From: Aspidiotus rigidus
Taxonomy: Eukaryota; Arthropoda; Insecta; Hemiptera; Diaspididae
DNA: 64,000 nucleotides
Direction of reading: 5' to 3'
NCBI GenBank assembly: GCA_035079385.1
Contig: JAVHKY010000046.1
Span: 682,001 to 746,000, forward strand
Below the pieces are notes generated by a model that saw only the letters and a program-made list of their open reading frames with translations, made no database searches and had not been told where the DNA came from. The translations under genes were made by a program, and so were the position numbers. Shown one piece after another: positions 36,071 to 47,518 of this stretch (the first letter of the stretch is position 1; each line of letters opens with the position of its first letter).

Positions 36071-36872
36071 AAATTAATTAAGCAGTCATCAAAAGTCGAG
36101 AGCCAAAGATTGTAATTTTTTCATCAATCGTTGCAAATTCTTTTTCAAAATATTCAAGAACCAAAAGACGATATTTTTTTCCCCTCTCATCAATCTCCGG
36201 AAATTTTTCTTCCATTGATCCAAATTAGAATAGCAGTTGGCGCGTATATCATATCTACAAATAGGAAGCAGCGTAGCAATACCATTTGTACAACCAATCA
36301 GATCCACCATGATGATTCACAATTCAACAACAAACGACGGAAATGTTATTACCAACAAGCGCAGTAAGTCTTTTCCTATATAATTCATATTACCATCTTT
36401 TTGAAGAAAAGTAAGGTATTATACCCGCAACAGTTGTGGAGTTGGGGGCGGGGGCAATGTTTTTTTTTGCATTTCAGAATGTGTAGAACACGGCTGTAAT
36501 AGTAACAGAATTTTAGGTTTCCTTATAATTATGTTACGCCGAATTTGGGCAATCGCACAATGCGCGCAGTCTTCAGCAATTTTACCAAATGTGCGCAGTC
36601 ATTAACCACTTTCCTGACAGCGCGCAGTCGGCATTGTAATTGCCAAATATGTGCAAAATACTGACGAGTGCGCGCGATTGGCAATACTTAAGTGTAGATT
36701 GCGCGCATTCAGCAAGTTATCATTTTAGTGGTGCCCTGAATTTGTGCAGGTAACAGGTGCGCGCAGTTGAAAGAAATTTTGCCGAATTTATGCGTAGAAA
36801 AATGTACTTATTGGGAATACGTAGGCAAAAAATTTAGAGATGATAATTAATGGACTGTGTTATTGTGACGTC

Positions 36873-37177
36873 ATTTGTCTGGCAAGAGTACTCATTCTGC
36901 AGGAAATTTATCCAATCGCAAATTTGCTCCCCATAAGAAAACATGGGAAGCAAATCGATCATATGGTATTAATCAAAAATGAGAAAGAATTGAGGGAAAA
37001 AAGTTCCTTTTTCAGAAGTCTATTACTCACACACTATAAATATAAACTTTTTTCCGCAAAAACCGTTTTAATTTTTGATTAATTTCATACTGATCTTTGC
37101 TCCCCATGTATTTCTTATGGGAGCAAATTTCTTGTTGGATAAATTTCTTGCAAAATGAGTACTCTTGCCAAACAAAT
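36873..37177. mobile_element. MITE with ~75-bp TIRs
   Basis: TIRs start ATTTGT(C/T)TGGCAAGAG and run through AGTACTCATT, GAAATTTATCCAA and AATTTGCTCCC. 305 bp, non-coding. It abuts the truncated 3' end of the PLE fragment next to it. No clear target duplication. Confidence 0.65.
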
Positions 37178-37182
37178 CGATA

Positions 37183-37860
37183 TCAGTCGATATTTTTGTT
37201 ATCGTAAATAACATGATCCATTTTGAAGTGTGAATCAGTCTCATAGACTAGCTCAACCAGACCCTCATCAGGAATATACCTGTTTAAGACAGTGAAGTCT
37301 TCATTATTCCGGTGACGTACAATTTTGATATTCCAAGCCATATGTTTAAAGTATGAGTTTTCCCTATGAAGGAAGGTACCAGACCCCTCTTTGACCCGGA
37401 GGCCATTTTCGATAAGGTGATCGGCAAAGGGTGACTCACCCAAGTTACCCTTCTCCCACACTTTCTTATGTTCATCAATTCTTATTTGGAGCTGACGGCC
37501 ACTCATTCCAACATAAACTCCAGGGCAATCGTTGCAGGCTTTGCTATGTACACCACTCCTCTCGGCTGGAGGAATGGGGTCTTTAATTTCACAAATAAAC
37601 TTTTTACCGTGTTAGTATTATAAAATGCCAGTCGGAACCCGAAACGGGGCCCAACTTCAACAAAAATCTACTTATCCAACATGTCGTCCTATCTAAGTGT
37701 GAATCCCTGGGGAGGGAGGAGGTAGAATCAAGGCTTCCTCTGGTAAGCCTCCTACAAATCATTAAGTCAATGTCCACTCTCTCTTGATTCACTCTAGCCA
37801 GGGGCTTGATTGTCCCTAGTTCCTTTTAGAAAGCGTCCTGACTGAAGGTTTTAATTTGAT
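37183..37860 (-). pseudogene. PLE fragment (linker + GIY-YIG), decayed
   Basis: Minus strand: LARVNQERVDIDLMICRRLTR...SLDSTSSLPR (~37730-37800), then a degraded VYVGMSGRQLQIRIDEHKK nuclease and LNRYIPDEGLVELVYETDSHF ending at 37220, short of the usual LVQS. It belongs to the same subfamily as the 7-9 and 14-16 kb copies, but with frameshifts. No facing partner is seen. Confidence 0.6.
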
Positions 37861-38334
37861 TAGACAGGAAAAGACTGGGTGCAGTGGGTCAGATTTGTAG
37901 ACTGTATTAATCACTCATTCATCACATGATGATATGTACCTTGGATAAACTTGTTCTTATCTTCGGGTGACGTTTCATTCAAGTATTACAGTGTGCTTTG
38001 TATTTGTACTTTATTGATATGGCAAAGGTTATTGTACAATTATTTGGTTTTAAATATCAGTCGTTCAAACAACTGAAGAAATCATAAAAATGCGCATATT
38101 CCGCGGTAAAATATTACTGAGTCAATGTCAAAAAAACTGTGCAAGAATGCGCGCATTCCCCATAAAAATATTGCCGAATCAGAGTCAAAAAATACGTTTT
38201 CATCATTCATTGCGCGCATTCTGCAAAAGATTTTTGGGATGCGCGCTGTCAGCCAAGTGGTTAATGACTGCGCGCATTCGGTGACATTTCTGAAGACTGC
38301 GCGCATTGTGTTATTGCCCAAATTCGGCGTAACA

Positions 38335-39512
38335 TATATATGTATGTACGGATATGTATGTATGTATATATGTATATGTAAGCACTAAATTTTGTGGCAC
38401 GTTAATCTTAGAAACTACTAGATCAATTAATTTGAAATGAAAATATATTGGAAAAGTACATTTGAAGTTGTGCTGGCGTTAATTTTGAAAAAATTGTTCA
38501 AGTAGTTCTCGAGATATGAGCAATTTGAAAAATTTGAAAAAAAATTCTCCAAAACTTTTGAATAGAATTTCTGGAAACTTGTCCAGGGTGTAGCTCTATG
38601 TGAAGATAAACGCCTCCAATTTTTGTGAGGATCGGATAAGTAGGTATAGTTTTCGAGATATTAGCAATTTTTTTACAATTTTAAGAGATTGACAAATATT
38701 TGTGCGCTGTTTGTTTTTGTTGTGTAGTATTTAACAGCTGACGTTATCAAACGATCATTGCAATAAGGAACCCTTTTTATTCTTTTGTTCTGTTCACGTG
38801 CCTAGACTAGCACGGTTAAGTGTTTCCTTCCAATGAATCTTCAGATCCATTAATGCGTCAATATGTTAGTGCGTTCCTAACAGTGACTGTGTTCGCACTT
38901 GTTTTATTTGTTTTTTCAATTAATCATCATCCTTTTGAGAAATTCAATAACTCCGTCAAATCAACAAAAAATATATAATTGTTATGCAAACATTGTTTAT
39001 TTCCTAAATATGTAAAATCAATATATTTTTAAACCAATTATTAGAATCTCTTGAAGCTTTATCAAATTTCTGAAGTCAAAAATTTTTCAAACTAAATTCT
39101 AACCCCTGTGTACGTTAAGATTAATCGGAAGCCCTAAATTACTTACAGCCTGAAAATAATCAGGTTTGTAAGCTTGTCGAGGCCTGTGAATTTGGGTTAC
39201 TTGTTCACACACGTAAGGATATGCTCTTTGTGAATGAATTTCAAGGATTATGTTTGTTCGTGTTGAGTTCGTCATGATTGAATGTTAGGTATTTCACATC
39301 TGTCATATTGATTAGTTTTGTGAGTTAGTGTGAAAGAGACAGAACAGAGTGAGTGAGTGAGTGAGTGAGTGAGAGTGAATGAATGAGTGAGGGAGAGAGA
39401 GAGAGATCGTCGCTGAAAAGTCCGTGTTATTCACGCCACTGCGTGAGTTTTTTTATTCCTATTCCTATACTATACCAGAAAAGTGACGAAAACGTGATCA
39501 TTTGGTTCTATA
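38335..39512. other. Unassigned, with microsatellites
   Basis: 38335-38385 is a TATG/TA-rich tract; 39343-39405 is (GTGA)n passing into AG-rich repeats. The rest shows no gene; it could be leader or LTR of the following gag. Confidence 0.4.
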
Positions 39513-40375
39513 ATGACAAGTTGGGTTTACGATAGAAATATTAATGAGCTAGAAATAATAGGGGAATTACTCTCTGTAAAGATAGACAACTCGAAATTAA
39601 TATCAAAGAAAACAGGGCTACCAGTAAGCAGAACAGATAAATACTGGGCCAAAATAATAAAAGTATTAAAAAATCTTCCGATTACCAACGAATATTTAAA
39701 ATCGAGAATAGAAGCTGGTGAAGAAGATCTGATAGAAACAAAAAATTTTTGCGATAGAAAAAAAGCATACATAGAGCAAGAGAGCACAATAACCGATCTG
39801 TTAGAATCAGGTACTTCAGCAACATCAGAGTCAGATAAAAAGAATAATTGTGAGCTCGAACAAAAAGAAGCAGAGAAAGCAACGGCGAACGAGAACGATA
39901 AGAAGACGAATAGCTGGACAAAAAATGTTGAATAAATTAAAACTCCAATTTTTGAATGGCCCAAAATTCTCGGGTAAAGACAAAGAAGATGTTGAAGCGT
40001 TTTTTTATGCTATTACTACACTGAATAGAAAATACACCGATTTAGATAAAGATACATTATTTTATAAACGGTATTTCGGGAGAAGCATTAGACGTTTACT
40101 TAGAGTTGGAAAGAGGCAAATCCAGAGCATCCAATTGAGATGAAATGAAAGAAGAGTTTAAGAAACGTTTTTGAAAGACAGATGCCGCAATTCTACAGCG
40201 TATTACTTCTATGAAACAAGAAAAAGAAGAGAAACCTACTGATTTTATGAAACGCATAGAAAAAGCCTATAAGCAACTCGCGACATTACCAAATGAGCCG
40301 ATCCAAATTGAATATATCTTAGACGGATTGAAAGAAGAGATTCGACCTGTAACCATGAGAAATAACGGCTTTTTT
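39513..40375 (+). pseudogene. LTR-retrotransposon gag, 5' part
   Basis: MTSWVYDRNINELEIIGELL... opens a 140-codon frame ending in a Lys/Glu-rich segment. After a frameshift near 39920: FLNGPKFSGKDKEDVEAFF (a gag capsid start), ISGEALDVYLELERGK, a TGA, then KPTDFMKRIEKAYKQLATLP and IEYILDGLKEEIRP. This order fits a gypsy-type gag distinct from the one at 31 kb. It stops at about 40380. Confidence 0.55.
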
Positions 40376-40384
40376 TACCGAACA

Positions 40385-41982
40385 GTGAAGCGAGTGTGTT
40401 TATCTTCGTTCACCCATTCGAAGTCATGAGCGGCCTACGTTTATCGTTGTATCGAGATAGAAACTTCCACTCTCGCTTTCGTTCCTGCTTGTATTTCAAA
40501 CCAGTTTCTACTATCCTACCTCTCCGCGCCTCATTCCTTTTCCTTCCGTCAATTTTCTCCTATCTTACCTACCCTTCTCCTGCTATCTCGGCTGTGCGAT
40601 AAACTTGGCCGATTAGAGGGAGAAAAATGGTTTTCGTTCGCCTCAACGATGGGTTTTGCTTGTCGTTCTGGCGGGAGTGCGTTTTTCCCTTCGACGGACG
40701 ACGGGCGTTTTGATGATAATATTCCGGATCTGAAAAACGTGGCCGCCGAGGCCTGGGTGAATTGAACGTACTCGCCGGAAATTTTAAATTTGATTCGAAT
40801 AGCGCATAAAATATTTATTTTCGAATTTTTATTTTATCGGAATCGGCGTGCATTAAAATTCGGGTCTGGGCCCTAAATTTTCGGACAATTTGAAATGGTG
40901 ATCGTTTTCTGGACTGCTACTGATTTAGCCTTCCCAAATTCGCGTTTCAGACTGTATCGCAATTTCGTGCTTGCGATACAGTATAATTTTTTTATCCGGT
41001 ATCGAGAGAATCACATTTCGAGCCAGCCGCTCTCAGAACAACGTGGGTCAACGAGTGAATTTATTCGAAATTTCTTCTGAGTAGCGAGCACGTTCCACCT
41101 GCTTTTCCATATACATCGAATGAAGTTGCACGTGACGAGTATCCGACTGCGAACGATAGCTGTACCATCAACGAAATTTCAAGTTTGCTATCTTGCACTT
41201 ATTATTATTCCTACCGACTGGTTTACTACAATCCGACTGAATAGACGAATCGTTATCTATTCTAGCCGAAATGTTAGTTTAGTTTTGGATAATAAATTGT
41301 GTTTATAAAATGTCTCTCGTCAGGTATCGGCTCCTTTATTTCGATTAGCAGATTTTTCGATCGTAGGTCTAGCTAGACGCTGATTAGCGTCTCAATACGT
41401 GATTCGAATGTCGTTCAAGTAGTCTGACGAATAAGTTGTACGTCTCCCCCCTTTCGACCTTTTTTTTTTCTAAATTTCTTAATTAGTCCCATAGTCTTCT
41501 TCTCTAGGCCCGATTGATTGGATTTCCAATCCTCGTTTTGTTTTTTTTTATCCTTCTGTGTTTCGTACACACGTAGTCAAAGCTTTTAATTTTTATTCGT
41601 AGAAAGGATGATTAATGATAACGACAAACTATTTTTCGTAAGTTTGGAAAGAAGTAGAGCTTTCAACCAGCGACGACGATACCCTCCTCTAGAACTAGCG
41701 TTTCTCATAGCCTGAGTGATCTCTAAAAGTGACGCCGAACTGGACTTGTGGTCTAGCCTCGGGGTATCCCCTCCCTCTGATGAGTACTCACGCTTTCCGA
41801 CTGAGCTGGCTCTGGGTCCTATCCGGACGGATAGGCTGGGATCAGAGTCTTGAGTATTCTTTGGAGTGGTCGTGGGTAGTCTGATAGCTATACTATGTGA
41901 AAGCTTCACCGGAATAAGCAAGATCATTTGATTTGGCTTGCTGTCTCGATAGGTTACGTTACATGAATTAAGTACAGTTTAT
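40385..41982. other. Unassigned insertion splitting the gag
   Basis: About 1.6 kb without gag homology lies between the two gag parts. AATAAA and T-rich tracts near 41290-41340 and 41460-41560 could be LTR-like, but no ends or target duplication were resolved. ORFs here match nothing I know. Confidence 0.3.
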
Positions 41983-42426
41983 GTGGGTAGCAGAACGAGG
42001 CTCTACTCCTCTCCCTCTTGTTACATCACAACCATCATATTGCATCAAGATCAAAAATTAGAGGATCTTTTTAAGAAATTGAAAGCCTGGGAACAGGATG
42101 AACAGATGAAGAAAGAAAAGCGCGGAGATAAAGTCTCAGAGTTAGAAGAGATTAAAGAGAAGCTAAAGCGCATGGAACTCGAACAGATTGCTCAGAAAAG
42201 AGAACTTGAGGAGAAGAAAGAAGCAATAAAAAAATTGCAGGAGGAAAAAACGATCGAAAGGGGCGAAAACAGATACCACCAATATAGGAATTTTCGAGGA
42301 TACGGACGAAGAGGAAACGGATACCATCCAGGTCAACATTTTTTAAGCAACTACAGAGGCAGAGGATACAATCGCGGCTTCAGAGGAATCTGTTCTTGGA
42401 GAGGACGAAGCAGCAAACAAAGATGA
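41983..42426 (+). pseudogene. LTR-retrotransposon gag, C-terminal coiled coil and RG-rich tail
   Basis: From about 42040: a long Lys/Glu coiled coil (KLEDLFKKLKAWEQDEQ... to KKLQEEKTIE) and then an Arg/Gly-rich tail (NFRGYGRRGNGYH, YRGRGYNRGFRG) ending at TGA 42424-42426. RG-rich tails replace CCHC knuckles in some gypsy gags as the nucleic-acid-binding part. The pol frames begin directly downstream. Confidence 0.5.
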
Positions 42427-42429
42427 CAA

Positions 42430-43576
42430 CTGAGATAATGCGAACGTACTCTGAACTATTTGAAGAAAAAATTGGACTTATACCAAATCACGAGGTAAAA
42501 TTAAGTTTAAAAACTAACCCTTAACCTATTTTTTTGAAGGCCCGGCCAGTACTGTATGCTTTGAGGAACAAAGTTGACGACGAGCTTGATTGTCTTGAAA
42601 TATAAGGAATCAGAACAAAGGTAGAATATTCTGATTGGGGATCGCCTGCGCTGTCATTTATCAGAATCCTAACGGTGATATTTGCACCTGTTGTGATTAC
42701 AAACCCACAGTACTACCTGATTCCAAATATTGACTCTATGCTTCATGAGCTCAAATCTGGTATGATTTTTTGCATACTAGATAACTTTAAGGCATACCTT
42801 CACGTTCTTGTTGACCAATTAAGCGCTGAGATTCAAACCACGGTACATTATAGAGGTATTGACACGAACGTATATCAGACGTGTTTGTTATTGTCGCATG
42901 AGTCGTGTCAGTTGGTATAATCTACGCTAGGAGCGTTGTAAGGTATTACTAAGTAGGAAAACTACATGAATATTACGTAATGTAAATTCATCAATTTTTA
43001 AAAATTTGTAGTGGAATCAGGTATTAACCTAAAAATCTGAAACTGGGTACGAATAGACAACTCACTATGCTCTACTTATTTAAAAAAAAAATTATCTTAG
43101 GTGAATTTCTTCATCTTTTACAACCCTCGAAAATTTCGTCAATATTAGGGTACCTCCGGTAAGGTTCCGACACAGGTGGGGTGTGGAAGGTATTCTAACA
43201 ATCGCTGCGAGCGTAGCGGAATTCTGTATGAATTAACACAGTTTGCACGACAGAAATTTTGCGTTGTGTCAATACCTCTATAATGTACCGTGATTCAAAC
43301 AATCTCCACTCATTGAGGAACGTACAAAATAAACAAACTGTATTTTGGAATCAAGACCGATCCAAATTATTTCCAGCGTATTATTAAACAAATCCTTAGC
43401 GGACTTGAAGGTGTTGCCGCTTACTTTGATGGCATTATTGTATTTGGTAAAACAGTCGAAGAATGCAAAAGCCATCCCTATTTATGTTTAGATCGCCTCA
43501 AAAACAACAACATTCACTGAAATAAAAAGAAATGTAAATTTTTTCAGAAGTCAATAAAATACCTAGGACATGTTGT
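42430..43576 (+). pseudogene. Gypsy-type reverse transcriptase, interrupted
   Basis: YSELFEEKIGLIPNHEV, then KARPVLYALRNKVDDELDCLE and YSDWGSPA, and from 42675 an RT palm with motif A as FCILDNFKAYLHV. The sequence breaks off at 42920 and resumes at ~43340 with FGIKTDPNYFQRIIKQIL and motif C as AAYFDGIIV (the usual YxDD is YFDG), then KCKFFQKSIKYLGHVV, where the RTE-like element inserted. 42921-43335 is ~400 bp of foreign sequence. Type resembles K02A2.6-like elements. Non-functional. Confidence 0.7.
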
Positions 43577-44871
43577 ATACCGCTGCCAAAAAAGAAAGGA
43601 GCAAGGAAGTGCGTTGACCATAGGACCATAAGTATAATGAGCCACGTATTGAAGATATTACTCTCTATAGTTAATAGAAGACTGGAGGGAAAAATTGATA
43701 CATACCTCAGCCAGACGCAATTCGGTTTTATCCCAAAAAAAGGGACAAGAGACGCTATAGCTTTGTTTAAAGTTATTATGCAGAGAGCGCTGGCGATGAA
43801 CCGGAAGTTATACGTCTGTTTTGTCGACTATGAAAAGGCTTTTGACCGAGTTCTTCATGATAAATTAATAGAAATGTTAGTACAGCTTAATGTTGACAGA
43901 GAGGACGTACAATTAATTAGAAATCTATATTGGAAGCAGATAGCAAACATAAGAATAAATGGTCATGATACAAAAAACACATGTCAAATTCAGAAAGGTG
44001 TGCGTCAAGGGTGTCCATTGTCACCCCGTCTGTTCAACATGTATGCAGAAATAATAGCACAGAAATGTACTCTTCGGAATGTTGGTTTTAAAATCAATGG
44101 AGAGAGATTTGAGTCAATAAGTTATGCTGATGACAAAATGTTAATCGCAGAGACACCGCACAAACTACAGTTGATGGTAAGTGCACTAGATTCTACCAGC
44201 AAAAAGTATAACATGAAAATAAACTGCAATAAAACCAAAGTCATGAAAATCGAACAAGTAAACTCTTTCAAATACCTTGGCTCCACGGTGACGGACGATG
44301 GGAAGGATGACCAAGAGATAAGATAAGAACAAGAATAGCGGCGGCTAGAAGCGCGTTCAACAATTTGGAAAGAGTGTTACGAGATCGATCCATCCACATG
44401 TGCCTCAGACTGAAAATTCTGAATTGCTATGTATGATCAGTAAAATGCGATATGCATCGGAATGCTGGACCATCAGTAAGGATACTGAACGCAGAGTTAA
44501 CGCTTTTGAGATGTGGTGCTATCGCCGAGTAAATCGTATCAAATGGATAGATAGAGTAACTAATGCGGAAGTGCTGCGGAAGACCGGAATAACTCAACTA
44601 AAGTTGCTGGATTGGATTAAAATGAACAAGAAGAAGTTTATTGAGAATAAAAGAAAAAATGATCGCCTCTTCGCAACAGCCAGTGCCGGTGTAATTGTAG
44701 GAAAATCGCCTAGAGGAAGAAAAAGGAAGTCGATACTCAGCGACATCTAGCCGAAATAGTGGTTTTAATTCTAGGCTTTATTGTAGTGTACATGTGTTTT
44801 GTTGTATGTACTGAGCATAATCGTAGCAACATTCTGTAAAAGAATCGCTTAAATAAATAATAATAATGTTG
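43570..44871 (+). mobile_element. 5'-truncated non-LTR element in gypsy pol
   Basis: ATGTTGT at 43570-43576 and 44865-44871 is the target duplication. The insert is 43577-44864, starting inside RT (KKKGARKCVDHRTISIMSH) and ending in an (AAT)n tail instead of poly(A), as in RTE-like elements. Removing it rejoins the gypsy frame at GHVV and EAGHIW. Confidence 0.8.
43577..44750 (+). pseudogene. Non-LTR reverse transcriptase (RTE-like)
   Basis: Open at 43637-44324: FVDYEKAFDRVLHDKL (motif A), GVRQGCPLSPRLFNMY (motif B), ISYADDKMLIAET (motif C), KYLGSTVTDDG. The motifs are intact. A frameshift at ~44325 leads to ARSAFNNLERVLRDRS, then another to MRYASECWTISKDTERRV...RRVNRIKWIDRVTNAEVL, the C-terminal part, ending at TAG 44748. 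The endonuclease domain is lost by truncation. Clade assignment is tentative. Confidence 0.75.
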
Positions 44872-45452
44872 TTGAGGCAGGACACATTTGGAAATCATCT
44901 GACAGAATCGCAGCTATCGTTCACGCACCAAGACCAAAATCAGCTGATGAAGTGAGATCATTTTTAGGATTAATAAACTATTACAACAAATTTATTCCAG
45001 ACACAGCATCAAAAACATTTCATCTTTGGCAACTCCTACGTTCTAACACTCGATTTCGATGGACAAAAATTGCGAGAAATAGTGACCAAGTTTTGGTATC
45101 CTATAATCCAGAACTACCAATAACAATCGCATGCGACGCAAGTCCCTGGGAAGTCAGCGGAGTACTGTTGCACAACATTGACAGGGATGAACGACTCGTT
45201 GCGTTTGCCTTGAGATCACCATCACATTCTGAACAAAACTACTCACAACTGGATAGAGAAGCGGTCGCAATTTATTGATCTCTGCAAAAATTTTATCAGT
45301 ATGTCTACAATCAAAAATTTATGCTCATCACTGATAACCGGCCTCTAACTCATATTTTTAAATATGACGCAAAAACTTCTGCAGTCACATCATCGTGCCT
45401 ACAGCGCTGCGCTCTTTTTTTTAGTGGATTTGATAACAAGATTCAACATTGA
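44872..45452 (+). pseudogene. Gypsy-type RNase H region
   Basis: EAGHIWKSSDRIAAIVHAPRPKSADEVRSFLGLINYYNKFIP (RT thumb/connection), then TIACDASPWEVSGVLLH (first RNase H Asp), FALRSPSHSEQNYSQLDREAVAIY (catalytic Glu), a TGA at 45276, and ITDNRPLTHIF with the next Asp. The order and motifs match K02A2.6-type pol. Confidence 0.7.
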
Positions 45453-45469
45453 ACGTCAAAAATGAACGC

Positions 45470-46815
45470 TGACGTTGACTATCTTCCAAGATCGCCGATT
45501 ATTACCTCTTAACAACCAAAATAATGATGATGGTGACAACTTAGCAGAAGTAACAGTTTTCAAAATTTCCTCAGATCTTATCACTGCTGAAACTATTACA
45601 GCAGAAACTGAAAAAGATAGCAAATTGAAACAGCTTCCAGATGATTTATTAGGAGGAAGAAACCTAGACAGCACTCAGTTTAACTTACATCAAGGAATCA
45701 TACTGAGAGGAATAAGAGTTGTTATTCCTAAATCACTACCCGGATATTGGTAAGACGGAAGCTTTAGCTCGCCGTCACGTATATTGGAAAAACATTGACG
45801 TTGAAATCAAATCTCTTGCCAAAAGTTGTTCTGTTTGCGCTCAGTCTTGGAACGATCCGTCAAAAGTACCCCTTCCACCATTGGGAGGAACCAACAGCGA
45901 ATTTTCAACGAGTTCACATCTACTACGCTGGCCCAGACAAAGGGTTTTTCTTTTTTATCATGGTCGACGCAAAGTCTAAATGGCCCAAAATTGTAAAGTG
46001 CCGACAAGATCCATTTCAGAATCCACAATTGAAATATTACAATCGCTTTTCACTCGACATGGAACACCAGAAACTATGCATGGTAAGCGACAATGCCTTA
46101 ATATTTACGTCAGAGACATTTGTACAATTTTGTAGATCTGAAGGAATCCGTCAAAAGTTTTCGCCTCCCGGATACCCCACCTTGAACGGACAGGCCAAAC
46201 GATACGTCCAAATTTTGAAAAAGAAACTGAAAGCGATGGAAAACAAACCAGGTACGGTCAAAACAAAGCTAAACAAAATTCTGCTTTATTATACAATTAC
46301 TCCTCTTGCAACAAGAAAAAGTCCGGCAGAAAACTACATAGGCCGTCAGCTACGTACAAAATTGGATCTACTGAAACCAGTAAAGGAAGAAATCAGAATG
46401 GAAAAACTGAACCCTGAATGGAAACATTGAATCAGAACCTATTCAGAAGGAGAAAGAATCCAAGCACAAGTTTATCAAGTACCAGAAAAGTGGAGATTCG
46501 ACATCATACATAAAAGACTCGGACGGGTAATGTACCTCGTAAAACTCGATAACGGGTGCATATTCAAATAACTCATAAATCAACTTAGATCGTGCGAGGT
46601 TATATGTCCGCGAACACCAAAAGAAGAAAAATAATTTGAACAATCTGAGCCAATGAGAGTACGATTCATACTACCAAGAGCATCATATCGAGCTGAACCA
46701 AAAACCACATCAAGCAACCCTTGCACCCGAGGTCAACAACAACAACAGCAACAACAAAGAAGGCAACTGCCTTTTAGGGAACGTAGGCCTCCTCGAAGGT
46801 ACGCAATTGATTAAT
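45470..46815 (+). pseudogene. Gypsy-type integrase, catalytic residues lost
   Basis: A zinc-binding region ends at SCSVCAQSW (~45840; the paired His are less clear). The core reads FQRVHIYYAGPDKGFFFFIMVDAKSKWPKI: the first catalytic Asp (usually HIDxAGP) is Tyr. The second Asp is present (MVSDNALIFTSETF). The third, usually GQAER, is GQAKR, so Glu has become Lys. A C-terminal domain follows (WRFDIIHKRLGRVMYLVKLDNG, INQLRSCE) and a Gln-rich tail to RYAID at 46815. Two frameshifts are also present. Confidence 0.7.
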
Positions 46816-46929
46816 TTTGTTTTCTTCCTCTGTAAATAAAATAGTCGTGGAAAAAAAATGCTTATGAGCCGCGTTATCAACACGCGACTTTTTACCTATA
46901 CCTACAATCAAGTTTCTTGCTTAAATGTT

Positions 46930-47518
46930 AACTCCAGTACTCCAATTTATTCAATGTATTGTTTCTCAATAAGATACACTTATCGTCACCATCTCTTGCC
47001 CTTCTAATTCATTCTTGACCATCTCCAATTCTCTAGCATCTTTAAATGTTGGTTATTGTAGACATCACACACATACCCATCGCATCACTTATTCCTCTTC
47101 CATGCTCTCATTGCGATTCTGATACCCCCTTTCCCAATCATTCAACATATCTTTTCCTGTCCCAAATTAGTTTTACTCCCGAACTCTTGACTTATCTTTC
47201 ACAATCAAATAGTACTATTAGACGACTCTCCATTTGTCCTCAAAATGTTTCAATTCTTCCAAAAATCAAATTCCTTTTTCCATATCTACACTTTTCAAAA
47301 CCACTGAGCTCATAGCTCTGTGACACTCTGTTAGTAACTCTTCAATTTAAAAAAAATCTAAATGAAAATAAAAAATGAAATAATTCTCACCTCTGCCTAC
47401 AAGTAATCATTTCCCTCAAATCCTATCTTTATAACTCCAACTTATTCCATAAATCGTTCTCTCGCCCCTCTACTCATAATTCATTCTTGATCATCTCCAA
47501 TTACCGAGCATCATTCTA
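46930..47518. repeat. Degenerate C/T-rich repeat units
   Basis: 46940-47045 and 47400-47515 are diverged copies (TAATTCATTCTTGA(C/T)CATCTCCAATT), and 49860-50040 resembles 47080-47390. Non-coding. The Tigger element split the second unit. Confidence 0.4.

Larger units (their letters stand above)
36533..38334. mobile_element. TIR element with GCGCGCA-rich ends
   Basis: Ends TGTTACGCCGAATTTGGGCA inverted at 38315-38334, flanked by TA on both sides. The TIRs are ~100 bp with further homology and carry about six (left) and five (right) TGCGCGCA-type motifs in mirrored orientation. The interior holds a MITE and a PLE fragment rather than a transposase, so it is non-autonomous. The ends resemble those of the 51.8-kb element (TGTTACG). 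Confidence 0.65.
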
